This document shows positions 1 through 6,540 of a stretch of DNA of 11,733 bases, piece by piece. Origin of the DNA: GWC2-37-8 sp964485555 (GTDB lineage: Bacteria > Patescibacteriota > Minisyncoccia > Moranbacterales > GWC2-37-73); the NCBI GenBank assembly GCA_964485555.1, contig CAZAJN010000004.1, forward strand, positions 1-11,733, in the 5' to 3' direction. The notes beneath the pieces are model-generated. The model searched no databases and was not told where the DNA came from. It worked only from the letters and a program-made list of their open reading frames with translations. The first letter of the stretch is position 1. Every line of letters begins with the position of its first letter. A program made the translations under genes and the position numbers.

Positions 1-63
1 CCCCGGGCGCGGGGGGGGGGTCCCCCTTCGCCCCCCAACGGGGGGGTTCCCCAAAAAACCCCG
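1..63. other. GC homopolymer run at window edge, likely assembly artefact
   Basis: Almost pure runs of G and C of 4 to 10 bases, with one A run, stop abruptly at about position 63, where ordinary AT-richer sequence begins. No reading frame, RNA or known repeat explains it, and the rest of the window has nothing similar. It looks like low-quality sequence at a contig end rather than biology. Confidence 0.6.
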
Positions 64-93
64 GCCTCAACCAAATCAATTGGAGGAAGACTC

Positions 94-618
94 ATGAAAA
101 GATATATTCTCATCGCGGTTGCACTCATCTTCACATTCCCAACCTCATTGCTTGCAGCATTGAACTCGGTCGAGGATGTCAGGATCGCCAAGAACGGCCC
201 GAGGGGTGCAGAAGCTACGACTGAAGTGGTTAAAAAAGAAGTAATGATACCTGCTGTGGACGTTGGACAACTCAAGGCTCTCGAAGCCAAGGTTAACGCT
301 CTGACCAAGCAGGTCGGTGACAACCAAAAGGTAAGCAACGATCGTTTCGCTAAGCTTGCATTCACTAACCAGTCGACAGCTCAATACATGAAAGTTCTGG
401 AGGATTTCTACGACGAAGAGCTTAAGGGCATGAAAGACGCAAGAGTTGGAGAAAAAAAAGATCTGGATGAAAAACTCAAGAAGCAGGACGCCAAGATTGA
501 CTACGCCGTCAGCAAAGCAGATAGCGTCTGGAGTTTTCTTTGTTGGACAATCGCAGCTTTGGTTGTACTTTACATATTCGCAGGATTCCTGGGATATCTG
601 TATCAAAAAGTTCGATAA
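94..618 (+). CDS. Small exported coiled-coil protein with C-terminal membrane anchor, function unknown
   Basis: A 174-residue protein I do not recognise. Residues 1-21 form a typical signal peptide (MKRY, a hydrophobic core, then LLAA). Residues about 56-142 are charged and rich in Lys, Glu, Asp and Ala with heptad-like spacing (for example QLKALEAKVNALTKQV), which suggests a coiled coil. Residues about 147-170 form a membrane segment, followed by a short basic end (YQKVR). The predicted topology is a periplasmic or extracellular coiled-coil stalk held by a C-terminal anchor. The start is well supported by TTGGAGGAAG, with GGAGG 8 bases ahead of the ATG. The gene is followed 10 bases later by a strong terminator, so it is probably the end of its own transcript. 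It could be a small envelope spacer or scaffold protein, but nothing in the sequence names a function. Confidence 0.8.
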   Translation: MKRYILIAVALIFTFPTSLLAALNSVEDVRIAKNGPRGAEATTEVVKKEVMIPAVDVGQLKALEAKVNALTKQVGDNQKVSNDRFAKLAFTNQSTAQYMKVLEDFYDEELKGMKDARVGEKKDLDEKLKKQDAKIDYAVSKADSVWSFLCWTIAALVVLYIFAGFLGYLYQKVR

Positions 619-626
619 TCCGGCAC

Positions 627-666
627 AGGCAGGTGGTTTCCAAAAGGAAACTGCCTGCTTTTTTTA
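627..666 (+). terminator. Strong rho-independent terminator after the coiled-coil gene
   Basis: Arms 629-641 and 646-658 pair over 13 bases with two G-U pairs around an AAAA loop, and seven T residues follow at 659-665. It starts 10 bases after the stop at 618, so it separates the first gene from the polysaccharide genes downstream. Confidence 0.92.
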
Positions 667-723
667 TAAAAACAATCAAAAATAGGTACAGCGCAACAAC
701 AAATGTTTTTGATTGGATTCTTG

Positions 724-752
724 TTGACAAACGAAACGATAATTGCTATTGT
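724..752 (+). promoter_or_regulatory. Predicted sigma70-type promoter for the pseudo-GT/Wzz/DUF4012 genes
   Basis: A perfect -35 box TTGACA (724-729) is followed after exactly 17 bases by TATTGT (747-752), which matches 4 of 6 bases of the -10 consensus. TGC just before it gives an extended -10. It lies after the terminator at 627-666 and about 85 bases ahead of the next start codon, which is where a promoter is expected. A transcript would start near 759. Confidence 0.65.
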
Positions 753-836
753 TCACAGTTAACTATCAGGCAAATAAGCTTCATTTGTTTGTTTCGGACA
801 GCTGTGGCTTTGAGTAAAATTGTAATTCGTAGAAAA

Positions 837-1817
837 ATGAGAATAGCCTTCATCGGAAAAGAAATTGTTCCTGCAAACGTCTCCGGCATTGAAAAATATG
901 TGGAGGAAGTTTCGATATGCATGGCTGAAAAAAATCATGACATTTTTGTATATTCTTCAGATAGAAAAGTCTCCCAAAAAATGCAAGATCATGAGAATGT
1001 CAAAATAATATTCTTGCCGTCAATTTCTGGCAAGATCGGAGAAATGATCCAAACATTTTTGGCGAGTGTGCATAGTGTCTTTGCAAAATATGAAGTCATT
1101 CATTATCAATCAAAACCAACTTTTTTTCTGAGTTGGATTGTGAAAATATTTTGCAAGGATGTTAAAATAGTTTCTTCATTTGACTTGCAATGCGACTTCC
1201 GTAACAAACCGACGATCACATTTTCGCAGGCAAATGAAAAAAAAATCATCTCCAAGTGGAATCTGCGTAGCAAAAGATTCGTCCTTTTCGCGGAAGAGCT
1301 TGTGAAGGAAACTGGGGCTCACTATCTCATTGAGGCTTTCAAGCAACTTGAGGACACAGCAAAAACACCCAACAATTTCAAGCTGGTAATTTTCAATACA
1401 GGCAATCAGGATGAGGACTATGTGAAATATCTCCACGCCATCAGCAAGGGTCGTGCCAACATCATATTGATAGAAAATCAATCGGAAAAAATTCTTTGGC
1501 ATTTCTTTTTAGAAGCATACATATTTGTCCAGGCCTCGCACTTTCAACAGGCTCCGTCGAGTCAATTGATAAAAGCCATGCTTTGCGGTTTGACTTCATT
1601 GGTGAGTGATACCAAGGAGAATATTGAAACAATTGGCAATGAAGGATTTTCATTCAAGGCCAAATCTGTGTTGGATTTGCGTGACAAATTGGCCTATTTA
1701 TTGAGCAGGAATGATGAAGTTGAAAAAATTGGAAAGATGGCCAAGGAAAAAATCGAAAGGGAATATGGCTGGGAAAAGATAGCACAAAAAACAATCGAGG
1801 TTTGTAAGAACCGTTAG
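837..1817 (+). CDS. Degenerate GT4-family glycosyltransferase-like protein (probable pseudoenzyme)
   Basis: The 326-residue protein keeps the outline of a GT-B fold glycosyltransferase of family 4. The N-terminal Rossmann start is RIAFIGKEIVPANVSGIEKY (residues 2-21). The C-terminal donor half includes GAHYLIEAFKQL (160-171), LVSDTKENIETIGNEGFSF (255-273) and a typical end, EREYGWEKIAQKTIEV. The parts that do the chemistry are changed. The usual E-x7-E reads as Gln and Lys (Q237/Q238, K246), and the donor-phosphate 'GR...EKG' segment reads AEELVKETG (152-160). The 'TFH' motif of the N-terminal half reads SFD (114-116), and about 60 residues before the donor half are missing. The frame is intact, so this is probably a retained binding or structural protein rather than decay. 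The start at 837 was chosen because MRIAFIG fits the family start; there is no clear Shine-Dalgarno, and the open frame further upstream is not protein-like. A TTG at 807 is a possible alternative start. Family assignment is firm; loss of activity is inferred. Confidence 0.8.
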   Translation: MRIAFIGKEIVPANVSGIEKYVEEVSICMAEKNHDIFVYSSDRKVSQKMQDHENVKIIFLPSISGKIGEMIQTFLASVHSVFAKYEVIHYQSKPTFFLSWIVKIFCKDVKIVSSFDLQCDFRNKPTITFSQANEKKIISKWNLRSKRFVLFAEELVKETGAHYLIEAFKQLEDTAKTPNNFKLVIFNTGNQDEDYVKYLHAISKGRANIILIENQSEKILWHFFLEAYIFVQASHFQQAPSSQLIKAMLCGLTSLVSDTKENIETIGNEGFSFKAKSVLDLRDKLAYLLSRNDEVEKIGKMAKEKIEREYGWEKIAQKTIEVCKNR

Positions 1818-1848
1818 AAGCATTTTTATTTTTTAAGGTAATAGTAAG

Positions 1849-2874
1849 ATGGAAAAAATACAATCAATTTTTGCTGAGAACAAAAAAGCTATTTTATGGG
1901 GCGCTGCGCTAGGCGCAATATTTTTCGTGATTTCATTTTTGAGTTTTCGCGTCTATGAATCGACAGTGAGCATCATGATCACTGCAAAGTCTGAAGCAGC
2001 CTCCTTTCAAATGGACGAAGTCGTTGCCAACATTTCAAAGCTTCCTGAAACGCTGGCTTTTTATGACAGACTGCTCGCCAACAATCTGGATGTTCGGGAT
2101 GTGGTTTACAGCAAAAATCAAACCCAAAGAAGAGACTTTTGGAATGAAATTGTTTCCGTCAAGTCTGACAAAAAATCTTCTATTATTGAAATCTCCATTG
2201 AATCATTCGACGAAAATGTCGCCACACAGCTTGCCAACAAAACGGCCAGAACACTTTTTGATACCGCCAACTTGTATTATAATGTAAAAACTGATGTGGA
2301 TTTGCGCCTTATTGACGGACCTATAACTAAGAAAGTGTCAATTTCTCAGTGGCCGTGGCTTTTGCTAGCAAGTTTGGCATTGGGTTTTGCAATTGGATTT
2401 GTTATTTCGCAGACATCATCGCTCTTGCTTGAAGCATTGTCTAAGCAATTTGAAAAAATAAAGGAATGGAAACAGATGAGGATGCAAGAATCATCGCCAA
2501 CGAAAAAGATTGAAACTGAAGAGCCAATGGAGGAGGAAAAAACAAGCGGTTCTGATGAAAGGGCAGTGGAAGCAGTTGCTGCTGAGCCAAAAAAAGATGC
2601 TGAAAAATCTTTGGAAGATAAGGAGCTTGAAACGCTTAATAAAATAATTCAACAAGACATCTATCCAAATTTCCCCGAGATGCCAAAGCATGCCAGTGCT
2701 CCGGACAATCTTCCGATTGCGGACAGTTCGTTTTATATGGCTGATGAAAAAATGAACGAAGAAAAAGTCGCTGAAGCCAATGAGGAAACTTCTGAGGCAG
2801 AGCAACTTCATCGCGAACCAACTCCTGAAGAACTCAAAAAAAGATTGAATGAACTCTTGAAGGGAAAAATCTAA
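1849..2874 (+). CDS. Wzz-like polysaccharide co-polymerase with long acidic cytoplasmic tail
   Basis: This 341-residue protein has the layout of the Wzz/chain-length-determinant group: membrane segment 1 at about 13-34, a compact extracytoplasmic region at 35-165, and membrane segment 2 at about 168-188. The loop has the family-like ending LRLIDGPITKK before the second segment. The group helps set the length of exported polysaccharide. There is no Walker A motif, so no fused BY-type tyrosine kinase. Residues about 200-341 form a Glu/Lys/Ala-rich, probably disordered tail that ends in an amphipathic stretch, TPEELKKRLNELLKGKI (325-341). The loop is short compared with enteric Wzz proteins. The start has a modest AAGG about 10 bases upstream. 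It lies 31 bases after the pseudo-glycosyltransferase gene and probably shares its transcript. The fold call is good; the tail's role is unknown. Confidence 0.75.
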   Translation: MEKIQSIFAENKKAILWGAALGAIFFVISFLSFRVYESTVSIMITAKSEAASFQMDEVVANISKLPETLAFYDRLLANNLDVRDVVYSKNQTQRRDFWNEIVSVKSDKKSSIIEISIESFDENVATQLANKTARTLFDTANLYYNVKTDVDLRLIDGPITKKVSISQWPWLLLASLALGFAIGFVISQTSSLLLEALSKQFEKIKEWKQMRMQESSPTKKIETEEPMEEEKTSGSDERAVEAVAAEPKKDAEKSLEDKELETLNKIIQQDIYPNFPEMPKHASAPDNLPIADSSFYMADEKMNEEKVAEANEETSEAEQLHREPTPEELKKRLNELLKGKI

Positions 2875-2879
2875 AAATA

Positions 2880-2951
2880 GAATCATGAATCATGAATAAA
2901 GAATCAAGTATTTTGGTTTTTTCATAATTCGTAATTCATAAATCATAATTC
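2880..2951. repeat. AT-rich imperfect inverted repeat, 'GAATCATGAAT' type
   Basis: The arms 2880-2897 and 2934-2951 can pair at 15 of 18 positions. The left arm contains ATCATGA twice in direct repeat, and the core GAATCATGAAT recurs at 7549-7559. This fills nearly all of the gap between the Wzz-like and DUF4012 genes. There is no T run at its end, so it is not a standard terminator. Confidence 0.6.
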
Positions 2952-2959
2952 GGTTCATT

Positions 2960-4321
2960 ATGTCTAGGAAGTTAACAATAAAGTTCTGGATTACGTTTTG
3001 GACAATATCAGCCATATTTCTATCTGGCTGGTTTTTGTTTTGGAATGTAAAAAATCAAGGACTTGGATATACGGCTTCCAAAGTAGTTTCTTTTTTGCCG
3101 ATTGACGCTTCTCGCAAAAGTGAGTATCAGGCTTTGATCAGGATCGGCGATTATTTTCTGAAAAAAGATGGGGAAGAAAAAACGCTGCTGACGCTTTTTT
3201 TGAACAACATGGAACTGCGTCCGGGGGGAGGATTTATCGGAGCATTTGGAATAGTGAAGATGAAAGACGGAAAAATGATTTCTTTCGAAACTCATGATCT
3301 TTCCAATTTTGATGCGCGCATTCCAAAGGGGATCGAGCCTCCATATCCCATGCAGGAAATAGGCTATGTGGATTCTTGGAAACTGCGCGACAGCAATTTT
3401 TCTCCTGATTTTCAAATCAATGCAGAAAAAGCCGAGGAATTTTACAGGCTGGCAGGTGGAAATGAACAATTCGATGGCGTAATCGGCATAACAAGCAATG
3501 TTCTTTCCTCAGTCTTGAAAATAACGGGACCGATTCAATTGCAGGGCTATCCTGGGACATATGACAGCGGTAACGCTATTTTAGCCTTGGAATATCAGGT
3601 TGAAAAAGCTTTCGAAGAGCAAGGGATAGACAGGAAAGATCGAAAATCGATCATGGCTGATCTGGCCGCTGAAATCGAAAAAAGAATTTTCAACCTTTCC
3701 TTTTCGCAAAGCATCAAGCTGACTGAAATCATCCTGGATGATCTTTCCAAGAAAGACATACAGCTTCAATTCGCTGACAGCGTTTTGCAAGGATATGCAG
3801 CCAAGGCCAATTGGACAGGCTCAATGGACGTGGATTGGAAAAAGGATTATCTGATGATTGTCGATGCGAATCTTGGCGCTTTCAAAAGTGACTATCACGT
3901 GAAACGTTCGATTGAATACTCGGTCGATCTTTCCCCGGAAAAACCAAGGGCAATGCTAAAAATAACATACGATCACACCGCGACTCAAAAAGACTGGATG
4001 ACCAGGAACTATCTGACCTATTTGAGAATCTATGTTCCCGATGGAAGTGAATTGGTGAGTTCGCAAAATTTTGATGACTACAGATCAGGCAATGAATTCA
4101 ATAAGAAATTTTTCGGTTCGATAGTCAGGGTTCCTATTTCTGAATCCAAAACGGTGGAAATCATCTACGATCTTCCTGCTCTAATCAGGAATGATCATGC
4201 GCTTAAAATCCAAAAACAAGCCGGAATCAATGACACGCCAGTGTTGCTTCACATCACAGGAAAGGACGAAAAAAGAATCGAGCATGATTTCAATCTGAAT
4301 GAGGATGCAACCTTTGAATAA
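2960..4321 (+). CDS. DUF4012 domain-containing membrane protein
   Basis: A 453-residue protein with a short basic N-terminus, one membrane segment (about 9-29) and a large outer domain. The DUF4012 signature is clear: LFLNNMELRPGGGFIGAFG (79-97), then RDSNFSPDF (143-151) and FDGVIGITSNVL (171-182), followed by KITGPIQLQGY (187-197). The C-terminal part (about 290-450) is beta-rich and may be a separate domain. DUF4012 proteins are common in CPR bacteria and often lie near glycosyltransferases; their biochemical role is not established to my knowledge. The gene follows the Wzz-like gene after an 85-base gap holding a repeat, so it may share the transcript. The start lacks a clear Shine-Dalgarno but sits directly before the expected basic and hydrophobic N-terminus. 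A role in attaching or exporting surface glycan is inferred from context only. Confidence 0.88.
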   Translation: MSRKLTIKFWITFWTISAIFLSGWFLFWNVKNQGLGYTASKVVSFLPIDASRKSEYQALIRIGDYFLKKDGEEKTLLTLFLNNMELRPGGGFIGAFGIVKMKDGKMISFETHDLSNFDARIPKGIEPPYPMQEIGYVDSWKLRDSNFSPDFQINAEKAEEFYRLAGGNEQFDGVIGITSNVLSSVLKITGPIQLQGYPGTYDSGNAILALEYQVEKAFEEQGIDRKDRKSIMADLAAEIEKRIFNLSFSQSIKLTEIILDDLSKKDIQLQFADSVLQGYAAKANWTGSMDVDWKKDYLMIVDANLGAFKSDYHVKRSIEYSVDLSPEKPRAMLKITYDHTATQKDWMTRNYLTYLRIYVPDGSELVSSQNFDDYRSGNEFNKKFFGSIVRVPISESKTVEIIYDLPALIRNDHALKIQKQAGINDTPVLLHITGKDEKRIEHDFNLNEDATFE

Positions 4322-4472
4322 ATGACCATATTGATAAATATTGGACAAATGCTGAATTTTTGAGAGAATGTAGTTGAGGGATTAAATGTAGGTAAAAAAT
4401 ATCAAATCTATCGGATGTCATTTTTTGCTCAATAATGAAATGTACCTTACCATTTTACAAAGGAGAGGCTAA

Positions 4473-4889
4473 ATGAAAAACTTTAATAAGTTGTTTCTTG
4501 GCTTGGTCTTACTTGTTATTTTCACATCGATCGGTATTTTTGTGAAGGCTTACTTTACGCCTGCGAGAATGGCTGATTGGGAAAGGCGACGGATTGCAAA
4601 CGAAGCTGTTAGGATGCAGGACGTCATTTGCGAAAAGGCCGATAGGATCGACACTTTTCATCTGAAAAACGGCAGAGTATTCCACTACGTCGGCAAATGT
4701 TCATGCGACAGCATTGTTGTCAGATCGGGCAATGACTATTTGCAATATCCGGCAAAAGACTTTTCCTTCATGGTTAGGCAGATTTATTTTGATGATCACG
4801 GGGGAATACTAGGGAAAGAGAAACAAAGACTTCAGAAAATGGAAGAAGCCGGCATCTTGGTGGTTGAGGCTGATAAGCTAAAAAACTAG
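4473..4889 (+). CDS. Small membrane-anchored protein, function unknown
   Basis: A 138-residue protein I do not recognise. It has a basic N-terminus, one membrane segment at about 6-27, and then a mostly polar domain. The domain holds three cysteines (C53 and the pair C76, C78 in GKCSCDS), several short beta-like stretches and a basic helix near the end (GKEKQRLQKMEEAG). The hydrophobic segment could be an uncleaved signal anchor, placing the domain outside the cell. The start is firm: AAAGGAGAGG ends 5 bases ahead of the ATG. The next small gene starts 42 bases after its stop, and both probably share one transcript that ends at 5246-5283. No convincing promoter was found in 4322-4472. The cysteines might form a disulfide or bind a metal; that is a guess. 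Confidence 0.75.
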   Translation: MKNFNKLFLGLVLLVIFTSIGIFVKAYFTPARMADWERRRIANEAVRMQDVICEKADRIDTFHLKNGRVFHYVGKCSCDSIVVRSGNDYLQYPAKDFSFMVRQIYFDDHGGILGKEKQRLQKMEEAGILVVEADKLKN

Positions 4890-4931
4890 TGAGTCAACAT
4901 GTTCTTTATTCTCGTTGTTAAGGAGGATGTC

Positions 4932-5216
4932 ATGCTTAAATCGCTACCTGAGATGTTAATATGGATCGTCATCATAGCTTTTGCGCGGATCTACGGTTTC
5001 ATGAACAAGAACCTTTTTTCCAAAACAAGAGCCCTGAACAAACCCGCAGACACATTTTGCGAAACTGCCGACACCACAACAACCGATAAAGATGCACTCA
5101 GAGCCTTGGAAATGATCCATGAATATGAGAAAGAGGAAGAAAAACTTCTAAAAGGCCCTGGGTCTTCTTGGTTGAGGCTGAGCAGAGAGCAGTATCCTGA
5201 CGCTCATGACGTATAG
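4932..5216 (+). CDS. Very small single-pass membrane protein, function unknown
   Basis: A 94-residue protein with one membrane segment at about 5-23, then a polar tail with a Thr/Asp-rich stretch (TADTTTTDKDAL) and a charged helix (MIHEYEKEEEKLLKG, about 61-75). I do not recognise it. The start at 4932 is preferred over an in-frame ATG at 4899 because a strong AAGGAGG (4920-4926) lies 5 bases ahead of it, while the earlier ATG has none and would break up the signal-anchor pattern. It follows the 138-residue membrane protein closely and is followed by two hairpins, so the pair looks like a two-gene unit. Confidence 0.7.
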   Translation: MLKSLPEMLIWIVIIAFARIYGFMNKNLFSKTRALNKPADTFCETADTTTTDKDALRALEMIHEYEKEEEKLLKGPGSSWLRLSREQYPDAHDV

Positions 5217-5217
5217 A

Positions 5218-5243
5218 CAGTCTCGAGGTAAAGCCTTGAGCTG
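5218..5243 (+). other. RNA hairpin just after the small membrane protein gene
   Basis: CAG (5218-5220) and CTCGAGG (5222-5228) can pair with CCTTGAG (5234-5240) and CTG (5241-5243), leaving one bulged T and a TAAAG loop. This gives ten pairs with one G-U. It sits one base after the stop codon and three bases before the terminator stem. It may protect the mRNA 3' end or assist termination. Confidence 0.55.
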
Positions 5244-5245
5244 AC

Positions 5246-5283
5246 AAGGGGGATAATTGAATTTGTCCCCTTTTTCTTTTTTA
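5246..5283 (+). terminator. Rho-independent terminator before rfbC
   Basis: Arms 5246-5256 and 5263-5273 pair over 11 bases with two G-U pairs, around a six-base loop, followed by a T-rich tract to about 5282. It closes the two-gene unit of small membrane proteins and separates it from the rhamnose genes. Confidence 0.85.
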
Positions 5284-5339
5284 AAAAATACGTTAAAATC
5301 AAGGAACTAAGATTTTTTATATAAATAAGGTTAAAAATT

Positions 5340-5885
5340 ATGGAAATTAAAGAAACAAAATTTAAAGATGCTTTCTTAATAACTCCGGATGTATTTCAAG
5401 ATGAGCGAGGTTTTTTTATGGAGCCATATTCTCAAAAAAAGCTAAGCGCACTGGGAATAGAGGCTGATTGGGTTCTTGATTGCCATTCGATGTCGGTGAC
5501 AAAAGGAGTTTTGCGTGGACTACATTTCCAAAAACCCCCTTATACTCAAGCTAAGCTGGTGAGAGTTACTAAGGGTGCTGTCTATGATGTGATTGTGGAT
5601 CTTCGCAAAGATTCACCTACATTCGGAAAGTGGGAAGGTTTTGAGCTCAGGGATGATAATTTTCAAATGCTTTTTATCCCACGTGGTTTTGCACATGGCT
5701 TTTGCACCTTGGTGGATTACACGGAATTTCAATACAAATGTGACAATCATTACACTCCAGAAAGTGAAGGCGGTCTCATATGGAACGATCCGGATTTGAA
5801 AATTTATTGGCCCGTAACAGAGCCGATTCTTTCTAAAAAGGACTCTGAGGCTCAAGCATTCAAAGATTTTAATTCACCTTTTTAA
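5340..5885 (+). CDS. rfbC: dTDP-4-dehydrorhamnose 3,5-epimerase
   Basis: RfbC/RmlC converts dTDP-4-dehydro-6-deoxy-D-glucose to dTDP-4-dehydro-L-rhamnose, the third step of dTDP-L-rhamnose synthesis in the cytoplasm. The 181-residue length is normal for the family. Visible signatures are DERGFFMEPY (21-30), KGVLRGLHFQ (55-64) with the catalytic His62, Lys72 in TQAKLVRVTKGAVYDVIVD, IPRGFAHGF (113-121), and the catalytic Tyr132 in EFQYKC. Asp168 in SKKD is the likely partner of His62, by comparison with the Salmonella enzyme's His63-Asp170 pair. One small oddity is CHS at 48-50, where the family usually has an Asn. The start has a weak AAGG nine bases upstream. It is the first gene after the terminator at 5246-5283 and is separated from rfbB by a Nudix gene. 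Confidence 0.96.
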   Translation: MEIKETKFKDAFLITPDVFQDERGFFMEPYSQKKLSALGIEADWVLDCHSMSVTKGVLRGLHFQKPPYTQAKLVRVTKGAVYDVIVDLRKDSPTFGKWEGFELRDDNFQMLFIPRGFAHGFCTLVDYTEFQYKCDNHYTPESEGGLIWNDPDLKIYWPVTEPILSKKDSEAQAFKDFNSPF

Positions 5886-5904
5886 AGATTTCCTCATTAT
5901 CATT

Positions 5905-5942
5905 CTCTCCTTTGATAAGGAGAGATGTCATGTAATCATGAC
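5905..5942 (+). promoter_or_regulatory. Two perfect hairpins before the Nudix gene, one hiding a Shine-Dalgarno sequence
   Basis: CTCTCCTT (5905-5912) pairs perfectly with AAGGAGAG (5917-5924) around TGAT, and GTCATG (5927-5932) pairs perfectly with CATGAC (5937-5942) around TAAT. The 3' arm of the first hairpin is a near-ideal Shine-Dalgarno sequence. Seven bases after its AAGGAG core comes ATG-TAA (5930-5935), a start codon directly followed by a stop. A second ATG at 5925 opens an 11-codon frame ending at 5960, six bases before the Nudix start. No T run follows, so these are not terminators. A translational control element is a possible reading. Confidence 0.45.
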
Positions 5943-5965
5943 AGAGAGGTCAGAGCGTAGTAATT

Positions 5966-6535
5966 ATGAAAAAAGAATCAAAAACAATTCTAAAACCATG
6001 GACAACAATCTCCACAGAAATTGCGCATGAAAATAAATGGTACAAAATTATACATGAGAAATTTATTTTACCGAACCAAGAAATAGGTAATTATTATGTT
6101 TTTGACAATAAGTCGGCAGTTTTTATAGTTCCTGTCAAAGATGGGAAAATAATTTTGGAAAAACAGTATAGGTATCCAACCAAAAAATGGACAATCGAAG
6201 TTCCAGGAGGTGGGGTTAGGACGGGCGATACTGAACTCGCAACAGCGAAAGAAGAATTATTGGAAGAAGTCGGATACATAGGTAAACTTAAAAAAATAGG
6301 AAAATTTAATCCGTACAGTAGCATATCGCGCGAAGTATGCTTTGTTTTTCTTGCTACAGAGCTGCAGTTTATTGGAACACAACATGAAAATTCTGAATTG
6401 ATTAAAACCTTAGAAATTGAAATAGAGAAAGTTTATGAAATGTTGGATAATAATGAAATTTTGGACGGAATGACAATTGCCGCCCTTACGCTTGCAAGAA
6501 AATATTTATTAAATTCTAAAAAGCTAAAAAGCTAA
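5966..6535 (+). CDS. Nudix hydrolase, ADP-ribose pyrophosphatase-like
   Basis: A 189-residue Nudix protein, likely to cleave a nucleoside diphosphate linked to another group, such as ADP-ribose or a nucleotide sugar. The Nudix box spans about residues 82-104 and ends in EELLEEVGY (96-104). The metal-binding glutamates E97, E100 and E101 are present. Two consensus positions differ: the usual Glu in the first half is Asp88, and the usual Arg before E97 is Glu96. EKQYRYPTKKWTIEVPGGG (65-83) before the box resembles the ADP-sugar pyrophosphatase branch. It lies between rfbC and rfbB and ends five bases before rfbB, so it is probably co-transcribed. The substrate cannot be read from the sequence; a nucleotide-sugar housekeeping role is inferred. 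The start has no good Shine-Dalgarno of its own. Confidence 0.9.
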   Translation: MKKESKTILKPWTTISTEIAHENKWYKIIHEKFILPNQEIGNYYVFDNKSAVFIVPVKDGKIILEKQYRYPTKKWTIEVPGGGVRTGDTELATAKEELLEEVGYIGKLKKIGKFNPYSSISREVCFVFLATELQFIGTQHENSELIKTLEIEIEKVYEMLDNNEILDGMTIAALTLARKYLLNSKKLKS

Positions 6536-6540
6536 AGCCT

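Noticed and set aside
145..606. Long minus-strand open frame opposite the coiled-coil gene
   Set aside because: The plus-strand gene has a signal peptide, coiled coil, anchor, Shine-Dalgarno and terminator; the minus frame has no recognisable features.
540..836. In-frame upstream extension of the pseudo-glycosyltransferase, adding about 99 residues
   Set aside because: It overlaps the end of the coiled-coil gene, runs through the terminator and promoter, and its translation does not look like protein; the family start is at 837.
2880..2951. CRISPR array, considered because of the short repeated units
   Set aside because: The units are degenerate, not regularly spaced, have no unique spacers of even length and no cas genes nearby.
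4322..4472. Promoter before the 138-residue membrane protein
   Set aside because: TTGATA, TTGGAC and TTGAGG were tried as -35 boxes; none has a good -10 at 16-18 bases.
4899..4931. Earlier ATG for the 94-residue membrane protein
   Set aside because: It has no Shine-Dalgarno, while AAGGAGG lies just ahead of the ATG at 4932.
5294..5326. Promoter for rfbC from the AT-rich TAAAAT or TATAAA boxes
   Set aside because: Each resembles a -10 box, but neither has a convincing -35 at the right distance; the AT-rich background makes chance matches likely.
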